Shown here piece after piece: positions 34,619 to 42,905 of a stretch of DNA of 64,000 nucleotides. The stretch comes from Mannheimia glucosida (GTDB lineage: Bacteria > Pseudomonadota > Gammaproteobacteria > Enterobacterales > Pasteurellaceae): NCBI RefSeq assembly GCF_046267875.1, contig NZ_CP176502.1, positions 1,426,001 through 1,490,000 of the forward strand, read 5' to 3'. Below the pieces are notes generated by a model. It was not told the DNA's origin. It was given only the letters and a program-made list of their open reading frames with translations, and did no database searches. How positions within the stretch are numbered: position 1 is the stretch's first letter; each line of letters starts with the position of its first letter. The position numbers and the translations under genes were made by a program.

Positions 34619-36079
34619 ATGAGCAATATTTTAACTGTTACCCAACTCAACTATTCCGTCCGCCATTTGCTCGAAATGGAAATGAGCCATATTTGGCTAA
34701 CCGGCGAAATCTCAAATTTCAGCCAACCAGTTTCGGGGCATTGGTATCTCACTTTAAAAGATGACAAAGCACAAGTGCGTTGTGCGATGTTTAAAATGAA
34801 AAATGTAAGAGTGAATTTTCGCCCACAAAACGGTATGCAGGTGCTGGTGCGGGCAAGTGTTACACTCTATGAACCACGAGGTGACTATCAGCTCATTATT
34901 GAGAGTATGCAACCGGCGGGCGAAGGCTTGTTACAGCAGCAATTTGAGCAACTTAAAGCAAAACTTTCAGCTCAAGGCTTGTTTGCTCAAGAGCATAAAA
35001 AGCCAATTCCTACTTTTGTTAAAACCGTTGGTATTATTACCTCCTCAAGCGGAGCCGCATTACAAGATATTTTACATATTTTGCAACGACGAGATCCGAG
35101 CTTATCAGTGGTTATTTACCCGGCTCTCGTGCAAGGCAAAGAAGCAACGCAAGATATTGTGAATATGATTGAACTGGCAAACCGCCGCAATGAGTGTGAT
35201 GTATTAATTGTCGGGCGAGGTGGCGGTTCATTAGAGGATTTATGGTGTTTTAACGAAGAGAGTGTCGCTTATGCCATTTATCATTCACAAATCCCGATTA
35301 TCAGTGCGGTGGGACACGAAACCGATGTGACCATTGCTGATTTTGTTGCAGATTTGCGCGCACCAACGCCTTCGGCTGCTGCGGAATTAGTCAGCAGAGT
35401 TCAAAATGAATTGAAACGCCAATTACAACATCAGTTTGATAAAGTGAATTTAGCCTTTGACCGAGTTTGGAACCATAAATTTAACCGTTTCCAACAACTC
35501 ACCTTACGCCTGAATGCTCAGCATCCAAGCAAACAAATTCAATCGCAACAGCAACGTTTTGATTATATGGAATACCGCCTCGAGCAGGCAATTTATGCAC
35601 TTGTTGCAGCCAAAAAGCAGGTGGGGAAAGAGCTAAATGTCCGTTTAATTCACCAACATCCGCAAAAGCAGATTGAACGCCAATCCCAAATGCTTAAGCA
35701 ATTGGAGCTGAAACTCCATTGGCAAATGGAGCAGCAACTCAGCAAAAAACAGCAAAAATGGAAAAACATTACGCAACGGTTTGAACGCAACCCGCTACCT
35801 TATCAACTTTATCAGCAACAAACGATGGTGGCAAAAATGTCGCAACGCTTGGCTTATTCTATCGAAAAAATAATGCTGAAAGAGCAGCAACATTTTCAAG
35901 AGTTATGCACTAAACTTGATGGACTTAGCCCATTGAAAATCTTGACGAGGGGTTATTCGATTACGCAAACCAAGGACGGTAAAACGCTTACTTCAACAGA
36001 AAATATTGAACGTGGTGAGGCTATTATCACCCAACTAAAAACAGGAAAAATAATAAGTCAAGTAGTGGATTTTTTGTAG
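34619..36079 (+). CDS. xseA: Exonuclease VII large subunit
   Basis: Catalytic subunit of the single-strand-specific exonuclease. Start at 34619 gives MSNILTVTQLNYSVRHLLEM, the canonical N-terminal OB fold; the frame continues upstream over the tRNA only by chance. The 486-residue protein shows GEISNFSQPVSGHWYLTLKD, the nuclease motifs VGIITSSSGAALQDILHIL and VGRGGGSLEDLW...GHETDVTIADFVADLRAPTPSAAAE, then a long coiled coil and C-terminal RGYSITQ. The small subunit gene is at 23131. Confidence 0.95.
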   Translation: MSNILTVTQLNYSVRHLLEMEMSHIWLTGEISNFSQPVSGHWYLTLKDDKAQVRCAMFKMKNVRVNFRPQNGMQVLVRASVTLYEPRGDYQLIIESMQPAGEGLLQQQFEQLKAKLSAQGLFAQEHKKPIPTFVKTVGIITSSSGAALQDILHILQRRDPSLSVVIYPALVQGKEATQDIVNMIELANRRNECDVLIVGRGGGSLEDLWCFNEESVAYAIYHSQIPIISAVGHETDVTIADFVADLRAPTPSAAAELVSRVQNELKRQLQHQFDKVNLAFDRVWNHKFNRFQQLTLRLNAQHPSKQIQSQQQRFDYMEYRLEQAIYALVAAKKQVGKELNVRLIHQHPQKQIERQSQMLKQLELKLHWQMEQQLSKKQQKWKNITQRFERNPLPYQLYQQQTMVAKMSQRLAYSIEKIMLKEQQHFQELCTKLDGLSPLKILTRGYSITQTKDGKTLTSTENIERGEAIITQLKTGKIISQVVDFL

Positions 36080-36165
36080 GGGAAATTTTGAACGCCACCA
36101 ATTTTTAAAATTATTTATAGTAAAATCAGTAGGTTAAATATTTATAAACAGGGTTGTTCACTTAG

Positions 36166-36188
36166 TTATCCACAGATGATGTGCATAA
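36166..36188. promoter_or_regulatory. Inverted pair of DnaA boxes
   Basis: TTATCCACA (36166-36174, perfect R-type box) and TGTGCATAA (36180-36188, complement of TTATGCACA) lie 5 bp apart in opposite orientation, in the AT-rich gap between xseA and tRNA-Leu(CAA). Both fit TTATNCACA. Whether DnaA binds here, and to what effect, is unknown. Confidence 0.6.
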
Positions 36189-36298
36189 CTATTTTTGTAA
36201 AAATGAATCGAGTGCTGATTTTTAAATCAACCGATTTTAAAAGGCATTTTTACGCTTGCACAAGCGGTTATATTTCCCTATAATCTTGCAAAAATTAA

Positions 36299-36384
36299 GC
36301 CAGTGTGGCGAAATCGGTAGACGCAGCGGATTCAAAATCCGCCGCCCATAAAGCGTGTCGGTTCGAGTCCGACCACTGGCACCA
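36299..36384 (+). tRNA. tRNA-Leu (anticodon CAA), ICE attachment site
   Basis: An 86-nt class II tRNA with acceptor arms GCCAGTG and CACTGGC, D loop AAATCGGTAGACGC, anticodon stem GCGGA/TCCGC around TTCAAAA (anticodon CAA), a long variable arm, T arm GGTTCGAGTCC and encoded CCA. The conserved core genome stops exactly here and ICE genes begin 155 bp later, so its 3' end is the probable attL. ICEHin1056-type elements are known to use tRNA-Leu genes. Confidence 0.94.
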
Positions 36385-36538
36385 CTCACTGCGTAAAATT
36401 TAGTTTTACATAGTTTGCTGTAAGCATTGATAATCAAAGCAGATTAAACAATGCAAAATGAATTTTGAATCAACCGTGTTAAACTAGATACCTAATTACT
36501 ACACTTGCATACTTTAACTAACTTTAGAGAGTTAATTT

Positions 36539-37363
36539 ATGCAAATCCAAACTTCCAGAGAACCTTTCATCGTTTCCGTTATGTCCACCAAAGGTGGGGT
36601 AACTAAATCCACTAACGTTGCCAATATCGGTGCCTTTTGTGCAGATCACGGACTTAAAGTCTTAATGATTGATACCGATACTCAGCCCACACTATCCTCT
36701 TACTATCACTTAGTCCAGCAAGCTCCTTATGGCTTGTATGAGTTTGTCATGCGTAACGATGTTGCCTTTCAACAACTCATTTCCCACACGGAATATGAAA
36801 ACTTACACATTATTCAGTCTAATGACCCGTTGGACAGATTAACTTCAGACCTTTCAAAAAATTCAGCGGGAGCATTATTTTTCCGGACACGTATTCAGCA
36901 ACTTTGCCAATCGACGGATTATGATCTAATTATTATTGATACTCGTGGTACTCGAGGAGTAACAGTAGATATGGCTGTACTTGCTAGCGATCTCGTTTTA
37001 TCCCCAATTAAGCCCGAGTTGGTCTCAGCTCGTGAATTTTTACGTGGCACGATTTCCCTTTATGAAGATCTTTCGCTATTCACGCAATTCGGTCTTTCTC
37101 TTCCTCCTCTTAAAGCAGTCATTAATTGTTTAGATAAAACGAAAGATGCTAAAGAAGTAGTTGATTTGCTTTATAAAATTTTTAGCGATCTTAATAAAGA
37201 CAATATTGATTTACTCAATATCGAGATTCCAAACCGGGTAGCATACCGAGAAGCGGCATCTCAATCAAAGCCGGTACATCGCCATTCAGCAGAGCAGGCA
37301 GAAATTATATTTAAACTTTGCTCTGCAATATTTCCACAATGGTCTGAACGTTTTGCAAAATAA
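36539..37363 (+). CDS. ParA/Soj-like partition ATPase of the ICE
   Basis: Deviant Walker-type ATPase for maintenance of the excised element. The 274 residues show the deviant Walker A motif VMSTKGGVTKSTNVANIG (about 14-31), Walker A-prime VLMIDTDTQPT and Walker B LIIIDTRGTRG. It is the first ICE gene, 155 bp from the attachment tRNA, with the dnaB start 13 bp after its stop. Homologues occupy the same place in ICEHin1056-type elements and in SPI-7, where Soj loss destabilises the element. Confidence 0.9.
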   Translation: MQIQTSREPFIVSVMSTKGGVTKSTNVANIGAFCADHGLKVLMIDTDTQPTLSSYYHLVQQAPYGLYEFVMRNDVAFQQLISHTEYENLHIIQSNDPLDRLTSDLSKNSAGALFFRTRIQQLCQSTDYDLIIIDTRGTRGVTVDMAVLASDLVLSPIKPELVSAREFLRGTISLYEDLSLFTQFGLSLPPLKAVINCLDKTKDAKEVVDLLYKIFSDLNKDNIDLLNIEIPNRVAYREAASQSKPVHRHSAEQAEIIFKLCSAIFPQWSERFAK

Positions 37364-37376
37364 GGGAGGGGAAAAG

Positions 37377-38786
37377 ATGAATACACAAGAGCAAATGGTA
37401 CCTTATTCCGTTGAAGCAGAACAAGCCGTCCTAGGGGGATTAGTATTAGATAATGCTAAATGGGATGATATTAACCCTATTTTGTCGGAACAAAATTTTT
37501 ACCTGGGATTACATAAAGAGATTTTTAAAATTATTCGTGAAATGCTGAATAAAAATCAATCTGTAGATGTACTTACCTTAGATCGTGCAGCCAGAGAAGC
37601 CAATCTTTTAGAAAAAAACGGGGGATTTGCTTATATCGCTGAGCTGTGCAAAAACACCCCATCGGCTGCAAATATTGTCGCTTATGCACACATTGTGAAA
37701 AGAGATAGTCAAGCAAGAGCGTTATTTGCATTAGGAAATGAGCTGCGTAGCTCTGCCTTACAGATTAATTCACAGGAGAAGCTAGATACTGTGTTAGGTC
37801 AGACTGAAAAATCCTTAACTGAGCTGACATTCAACCAGCTGGATGATAATACCACTATTTCTGTTAATGATGGCTTGATTCAAGTGGTGAAAAATATGGA
37901 TGCCAGCATCAAGCACCGCTCTTTAGTGACCGGTATTCCATTTGGGATTGACCGTTTAGATGAAAATACGACAGGGGGGCAGTCTGGTGATTTAGTTATT
38001 TTGGCCGCTCGCCCATCAATGGGTAAGACAGCTCTTTCATTACGTTTTGTTACCGCTGCAATGAAAAAAATTATTGCAAGTCGTGAGAACGAACCATTTT
38101 TCAATAAAACGGTGCAATATTTCAGCTTAGAAATGCCAGCAGTACAGATTTTCCAACGCCTCATTTCAATGCAAGCGAAAGTAGCAAGTCAGAAAATGAG
38201 ACAGGCTATTCAACTTACTGACGAAGAAACAGCCAAAATTGCAGAAACTTTAGGGGTGATGAATACACAATGGCAAGACCGATTATTAATTGATGAGAGT
38301 AATTACCTTACCCCTCAAATGTTGAAATCTAAAGTTCGCCGTAATGCACGTCAATACGGTAAACCTGCTGTCATTATTGTTGATTATATCCAGTTGATGT
38401 CTGATCCAGCTTATAAAGATGGAAAAAATCGCCACCTTGAAATTTCATCAATTTCCCGAGAGTTAAAGTCTTTAGCCAAAGAAATGGATTGCCCTGTTAT
38501 CGCTCTATCTCAGTTGAACAGAAGTTTGGAACAGAGAGCGAATAAACGCCCAATGCCATCAGATTTAAGAGAGTCCGGTTCACTTGAACAAGATGCGGAT
38601 TTATTGCTCTTTATTTACCGTGATGAAGTGTATAACGATGTTGAGCCTAATGAACAAGGGATTGCCGAAATTATGATTGGTAAACAGCGGAATGGTCCTA
38701 TTGGAACGATATTTACACGTTTTAGAGGAGAATACTCACTCTTTGAGAATTTAACTGATGCTGAATATAGTCGTTTCGAGGGGTAA
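37377..38786 (+). CDS. dnaB: DnaB-type replicative helicase of the ICE
   Basis: Hexameric 5'-3' helicase for replication of the excised element. Start at 37377 is set by GGGAGGGG upstream and gives MNTQEQMVPYSVEAEQAVLG, the N-terminal DnaB domain; 469 residues. Walker A LAARPSMGKTALSLRF (about 210), FSLEMPAVQIFQRL, Walker B VIIVDYIQLM and IALSQLNRSLEQRANKRP are all present. It differs from chromosomal DnaB in details and probably loads at the ICE origin with the STY4528 protein. Confidence 0.92.
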   Translation: MNTQEQMVPYSVEAEQAVLGGLVLDNAKWDDINPILSEQNFYLGLHKEIFKIIREMLNKNQSVDVLTLDRAAREANLLEKNGGFAYIAELCKNTPSAANIVAYAHIVKRDSQARALFALGNELRSSALQINSQEKLDTVLGQTEKSLTELTFNQLDDNTTISVNDGLIQVVKNMDASIKHRSLVTGIPFGIDRLDENTTGGQSGDLVILAARPSMGKTALSLRFVTAAMKKIIASRENEPFFNKTVQYFSLEMPAVQIFQRLISMQAKVASQKMRQAIQLTDEETAKIAETLGVMNTQWQDRLLIDESNYLTPQMLKSKVRRNARQYGKPAVIIVDYIQLMSDPAYKDGKNRHLEISSISRELKSLAKEMDCPVIALSQLNRSLEQRANKRPMPSDLRESGSLEQDADLLLFIYRDEVYNDVEPNEQGIAEIMIGKQRNGPIGTIFTRFRGEYSLFENLTDAEYSRFEG

Positions 38787-38789
38787 CTT

Positions 38790-39035
38790 ATGGGATACCG
38801 TATTAGTAAATACCCCCAACCTCAAGATTGGGCAGGAGAACACTATTTGAGCTGTGTGCATAAATTAGGTCGTGCCGCTATCAATTATTTAATGTACTGC
38901 AATGTATTGAAAGAGGTATCGGGTGGAAGACTAAAAGTAAAAGTGTTTGGCTACCGTTGGGGAAGAACAGAAGGCGAGCGAATCCGTTATGTGGAAAGAC
39001 ACAAAGTACGAAGTGTAACGGATTTTGAGGATTAA
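38790..39035 (+). CDS. Small basic ICE protein of unknown function
   Basis: An 81-residue frame tightly packed between dnaB (3 bp) and parB (3 bp), so expression as part of the operon is likely. The sequence is rich in Tyr, Arg and Lys (WGRTEGERIRYVERHKVRS) and has no membrane segment. I do not recognise it beyond its conserved position in this ICE class. A nucleic-acid-binding role is only a guess from its charge. Confidence 0.7.
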   Translation: MGYRISKYPQPQDWAGEHYLSCVHKLGRAAINYLMYCNVLKEVSGGRLKVKVFGYRWGRTEGERIRYVERHKVRSVTDFED

Positions 39036-39038
39036 AAA

Positions 39039-40742
39039 ATGCAAATACTAAATAATAAAGAAGCACAAAGAAAGCAGCAGATGTTAAAAAATCTGATGCA
39101 GGGCAGTATTAAAAATACGTCTGTGGAATATAACCAGCCTACTCATTCAGTCTTGCCGGAAACCCATCGGCAGCTTATTAGTGTCACGCTGGATAAGTTG
39201 AAGCCTTTTGAAGGGAATCCTCGTAAAACCAAGAACCCTAAATACGAGGAAATCAAAGCCTCCATTAAGGCTCGTGGGCTTGATCACGCTCCAAATGTGA
39301 CTAAACGACCAGGCGATGATTTTTATACTGTTGCAGATGGGGGAAATACCCGTCTGCAGGCACTCAAAGAGCTATTTGAGGAAACGCAAGATCCCAAATT
39401 TTGGAGCATTGATTGTGTTTTCAAACCTTGGCAAGGTGAAGCGGATGACATCAGTTCTCGCATTGATACCCTTGTAGGGCATTTAGCCGAAAATGAGGTA
39501 CGAGGTGACTTATCCTTTGTGGAAAAAGCTCTTGGTGTTAGAGATGTGAAGGCGTTGTATGAAGAGAAATTTCAGGAAAATTTCTCGCATCGTAAATTGG
39601 CTGATACGCTCACTGAGCAAGGTTATCCAATATCCCATCAACTAATTGCACGAATGGAGCAATGTTTGGTCTATCTCTATCCCCACATTCCTAATGTGTT
39701 ATTAAGTGGGTTAGGTAAACCACAGATTGAAAAGTTACTCACTATTCATCGAAATGGGCAAAATGCATGGGATAACCACCAGTATCAAGTGCGAACTGAG
39801 CCAACTGGTAATTTTGATGAAACGTGGGTAGCAGCTCTTTCTCCAATGGATGAGGAGCCAGATAGTTTCTCGGTCACGGATTTTCAAGATAACCTGATTG
39901 GGGCAATCACAGAAGCCTTTGGTTATCAGCTTGAGTATAGTGTATTCAAGGCTGAAATTGACTTGGAAGAACGTAAATTATTGCGATTACGAGAGAAACA
40001 AGCTGAAATTGCTCAACAGGCGTTAGAGAGTGAGCAACGCTTAGCCGAACCTGAACCAGCTAAAACTAAAGCAAAATCTGAACCAGTTCAATCTGAAATA
40101 GCAAAATCAAAATCTGTTGCAGATGATGTTGAATTTAAGCCTGAATCAGATAATGACAGTGAGGAACCTGAATCAGAATTCGACACCCTTTCAATCGGTA
40201 GTTTACCGACATTTGAACAGGTGAATGATAGCGAGGATGTGACGGAAAGTGTACTTAATCATTTTGCAGATTTAGGTATGCAACCGGGAGTAAATCCTGA
40301 AGCAGAACGAGCAGTACAAGCGGTTGAAAATGGTTTGGAATTTGCAAATATAGGACGGCAGCCGGTTTCTAACATTTGGAAAATTTATCCGAGTCGTCAG
40401 CATAAAATGGAGGCTTATTCCTTAGCTTTAGATATTGCAGATGAGCTTGGCTTTATTGATTGCATTGAACATGTGGTCAAAGAGCCGGTTGATTACAGTT
40501 TTCGGGTGAAAACACTCACAGGAAAACATTCGGATTTTGTACAAGCAATGCACGGTATGTTGGTCGCATTATCAACCGATCAGATTGAGAGTGCTGATTA
40601 TACTCAAGCACTATCTATCAGTAGCATTGATTTACTCGGCACATTAGTGGTCGAGCCGGCAATATCTGATTTACTGCTGGTACGTTTATTCCGTTTAATC
40701 CGTCTTACTCGTTATATCAAACAGCAAGCCAGAGGAGCATAA
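39039..40742 (+). CDS. ParB-family partition protein of the ICE
   Basis: A 567-residue protein with an N-terminal ParB/Srx nuclease-like domain (LKPFEGNPRKTKNPKYEEI, then VADGGNTRLQALKEL about residue 100), and a helix-turn-helix region (SFVEKALGVRDVKALY...HRKLADTLTEQGYPISHQLIARM). The middle is acidic and low in complexity (Glu/Pro/Lys/Ser, about 325-390), followed by a C-terminal folded part. With ParA it should form the segregation system of the excised circle. An uptake signal (ACAAGCGGT, 40317) lies inside it. Confidence 0.85.
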   Translation: MQILNNKEAQRKQQMLKNLMQGSIKNTSVEYNQPTHSVLPETHRQLISVTLDKLKPFEGNPRKTKNPKYEEIKASIKARGLDHAPNVTKRPGDDFYTVADGGNTRLQALKELFEETQDPKFWSIDCVFKPWQGEADDISSRIDTLVGHLAENEVRGDLSFVEKALGVRDVKALYEEKFQENFSHRKLADTLTEQGYPISHQLIARMEQCLVYLYPHIPNVLLSGLGKPQIEKLLTIHRNGQNAWDNHQYQVRTEPTGNFDETWVAALSPMDEEPDSFSVTDFQDNLIGAITEAFGYQLEYSVFKAEIDLEERKLLRLREKQAEIAQQALESEQRLAEPEPAKTKAKSEPVQSEIAKSKSVADDVEFKPESDNDSEEPESEFDTLSIGSLPTFEQVNDSEDVTESVLNHFADLGMQPGVNPEAERAVQAVENGLEFANIGRQPVSNIWKIYPSRQHKMEAYSLALDIADELGFIDCIEHVVKEPVDYSFRVKTLTGKHSDFVQAMHGMLVALSTDQIESADYTQALSISSIDLLGTLVVEPAISDLLLVRLFRLIRLTRYIKQQARGA

Positions 40743-40744
40743 AA

Positions 40745-41323
40745 ATGGATGCGACTATTAATTTAAATAGAGCGGTCATTGGTGAAGTGATTGAAAGAAT
40801 TGAGCGTGGTGAAATTGGTTATTGCAGACAACTTGGCTTTGCTGAAGATGAACTTGCAGTAATCGAAAATCTTACTCAACGAGAATTGAATAGATTAGCT
40901 AAAAGCCCGGTAACGTTCGTCAACGCAACCATTAACCACCACACATTTTGGCAGCTCATTAATAATGTGAGAGAAGATAGCCGGCAACAACAAATTATTG
41001 ATCGTGCTTTATTACTAGGGGCTTCTTCTGAGCTGTTAAGAGAGATGTTTAATCTTTCTTCAGCTGATGTATCTGCTCGCCGGAAATTATTAAGCATTAA
41101 AGAGGCGATGGGACGAAAACCCAATGCAGATGAAGAAACAGAAGTTTCAGTTTGGTTGCTTTGGGAACAATATCGTAATGGCTTGGATGGAACTGATAAA
41201 GAGATTACTGAATTTATTAGTGATAAAGCCTTTGAAGCCTTAATGGTGATTAGTGAAGAAAGTGGTGTCAGTTTAACCGAAGTGGTGAGATTGGTGCGTA
41301 ACGGTGAAAAACAGCAGTATTAG
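40745..41323 (+). CDS. DUF2857 protein
   Basis: A 192-residue, mainly helical protein matching the DUF2857 family, which occurs next to parB in SPI-7/PFGI-1-type elements and has no known biochemical role. Recognisable stretches are RGEIGYCRQLGFAEDELAVI, FWQLINNVREDSRQQQIIDR and SVWLLWEQYRNGLDGTDKE. It starts 2 bp after parB and is followed by a strong terminator, so it is the last gene of the first ICE operon. A role in FlhC-like regulation has been suggested for relatives but cannot be judged here. Confidence 0.8.
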   Translation: MDATINLNRAVIGEVIERIERGEIGYCRQLGFAEDELAVIENLTQRELNRLAKSPVTFVNATINHHTFWQLINNVREDSRQQQIIDRALLLGASSELLREMFNLSSADVSARRKLLSIKEAMGRKPNADEETEVSVWLLWEQYRNGLDGTDKEITEFISDKAFEALMVISEESGVSLTEVVRLVRNGEKQQY

Positions 41324-41330
41324 AAAATAA

Positions 41331-41360
41331 AAAACCACAGAGCTGCTACTCTGTGGTTTT
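41331..41360 (+). terminator. Terminator after the parA-dnaB-parB operon
   Basis: AAAACCACAGAG and CTCTGTGGTTTT form a 12-bp stem with a 6-nt loop. It lies 30 bp ahead of the next start codon, so the STY4528 gene needs its own promoter or regulated read-through. Confidence 0.85.
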
Positions 41361-41390
41361 GGACTTTCCCCCAAAGGAGAAACACTTGAT

Positions 41391-42719
41391 ATGGATAGAA
41401 TTATACAACAACACACAGCACTTGCAAGAGAAAAACTATTAGAAAAGTCAAAACAAAAAAATCAGGTGACTGAAGCAGAGAAACCGTTTCAGGGATTGCT
41501 CTTTGTTGGGAATAAACACGAAACGGTACCACTTCGTCTTTTGACTGATCGTTATCTATCACCAAGAGCAAAAGTAGCTTGGCAAATGATTAAACTCAAT
41601 GCCTACCAATTTCAAGGCACCGCATTTCCAAGCTATGACGAGTTAGCTTTATGGTTATCTGATAGAGCTTTTCAGGGTAAATCGGTATCTCGCAAGGTAG
41701 TCAGTCAAACTCTATTGCTCTTACGCTTGACCCGATGGCTGACATTATGTGAGACCGTACGAAATGAACGTGGGCAAGTATTAGGTAATGTTTATGTTAT
41801 GAACGATGAACCACTTTCACTGGCAGATAGCTTACAGTTAAATGGCGATTATTTGAAATTGCTAGAAAAATCAGCGAAACACGCTGATCCGTTAGTGTGT
41901 GCAGTTGCCAATGCAATTATTGATGAAATGTTGAAACCTGAAAATCAGCTTCATCATTTTGTTTCACATATTCCGGTTATTCAAGCTCGTATTGCTCAAC
42001 AGCATAATCAGTTTGTAATTCGATCACAAGCGGTCGAATTGAATGAAAAAGCTGCAAACATTGTGCAACAAGCTACAGAGATTTTTACGAGTTCCAATAT
42101 GGAACTCAGTGAAGAATCAATGAATTTACAGAGTTCCAATATGGAACTCAGTGAAAAATCAGTAAATTTACAGAGTTCCAATATGGAACTCAGTGAAAAA
42201 TCAGTAAATTTACAGAGTTCCAATATGGAACTAAGTACAGAAAAATCATCTAACCCATTGATTTCATTAGCAGTTCCAAATCGGAACTCAGATACAGTAC
42301 AGTATAGTACTAAGTATAGTAAGTACAGTACTGTAGCGAGTGATCAAGTTTCAGTAGAATCGGCGTTGTTGAAATTTGAACTTAGCAAAATGGAATTACA
42401 ACAGTTATCGCAATTACTGCAAACGTTATCTGAAGAAACTCGCCAAGCTGTTTTACTTGAAGCGGAAAAACGCATTGCAAGTGGTAGCGTGAAAAAGCCG
42501 GCTGGTTATCTATTTAGCTTAATTCGTAAAGCTCAGACTGGCGTATTTAATCCTTACTTCAAGCAAAAATCAGTAGAGCAGGTGCAAGCTAAGCCAAAGG
42601 AAAGTAGGGAAAAGCAAGGCTCAATGCGAGTATTGCCATCTAAAGTAACTCGTTCATCAGCTAATAACCAGCGTAGCCTAGAGATAATTCAGCAATTAGC
42701 AAAGTCGATGGTGTGTTAA
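41391..42719 (+). CDS. STY4528-family ICE replication protein
   Basis: A 442-residue protein of the STY4528 family annotated as pathogenicity-island replication protein. The N-terminal part (KHETVPLRLLTDRYLSPRAKVAWQMIKLNAY...AFPSYDELALWLSDRAF) looks like a winged-helix initiator. Between residues about 233 and 282 it contains four near-identical 14-residue repeats (SSNMELSEKSVNLQ) that are encoded by 42-bp DNA repeats, then a basic C-terminal domain (KKPAGYLFSLIRKAQTG). The repeated DNA and the helicase gene nearby recall lambda O, whose gene contains its own origin. Confidence 0.82.
   Translation: MDRIIQQHTALAREKLLEKSKQKNQVTEAEKPFQGLLFVGNKHETVPLRLLTDRYLSPRAKVAWQMIKLNAYQFQGTAFPSYDELALWLSDRAFQGKSVSRKVVSQTLLLLRLTRWLTLCETVRNERGQVLGNVYVMNDEPLSLADSLQLNGDYLKLLEKSAKHADPLVCAVANAIIDEMLKPENQLHHFVSHIPVIQARIAQQHNQFVIRSQAVELNEKAANIVQQATEIFTSSNMELSEESMNLQSSNMELSEKSVNLQSSNMELSEKSVNLQSSNMELSTEKSSNPLISLAVPNRNSDTVQYSTKYSKYSTVASDQVSVESALLKFELSKMELQQLSQLLQTLSEETRQAVLLEAEKRIASGSVKKPAGYLFSLIRKAQTGVFNPYFKQKSVEQVQAKPKESREKQGSMRVLPSKVTRSSANNQRSLEIIQQLAKSMVC
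42089..42335. repeat. 42-bp direct repeats with nested palindromes, inside the replication gene
   Basis: Four copies start at 42089, 42131, 42173 and 42215 with exact 42-bp spacing. Each carries the palindrome AGTTCCAATATGGAACT; a fifth, degenerate copy is at 42272-42288. They are followed by a cluster of AGTAC/GTACT/AGTATAG words (42292-42335) that ends in the perfect palindrome TACAGTACTGTA (42324-42335). All of this lies within the coding sequence. Confidence 0.85.
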
Positions 42720-42734
42720 TATGTTTATAAAATA

Positions 42735-42884
42735 TACAGCGTTCACAGTGTGAACAGCGAGCAAAAAACATACAGTGGCACCAGTGGCGACAGTGAGCGG
42801 AAAATATACAGTGTTCACAGTGTGAACAGTGAGCAGAAAACATACAGTGCCACCACTGGTGGCAGTGAATAGAAAATGTACAGC
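42735..42884. repeat. Four 36-bp tandem units with alternating central palindromes
   Basis: Units start at 42735, 42771, 42807 and 42843, with a partial fifth at 42879. Each unit has TACAG, a 17-bp dyad, and a conserved tail CAGTGAGC(A/G)GAAAA. The dyad is GTTCACAGTGTGAAC in units 1 and 3, and TGCCACCACTGGTGGCA (imperfect in unit 2) in units 2 and 4. The array fills the gap between the STY4528 gene and the TIGR03761 gene. No cas genes are near. Confidence 0.88.
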
Positions 42885-42905
42885 TTATTTTAAGCAGGAG
42901 ATTTT

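Noticed and set aside
36120..36300. Chromosomal origin of replication
   Set aside because: Only two DnaA boxes and no duplex-unwinding repeats or origin-associated genes; kept as a separate DnaA-box observation.
42661..42843. Cys/His-rich minus-strand frame that looks like a zinc-binding peptide
   Set aside because: It is the reverse reading of the 36-bp repeat array; the Cys/His periodicity comes from the DNA repeats, and no ribosome site or start context supports it.
42735..42884. CRISPR array
   Set aside because: The 36-bp period is suggestive, but there are no unique spacers, the variable centres are themselves palindromes that recur in alternate units, and no cas genes are nearby.
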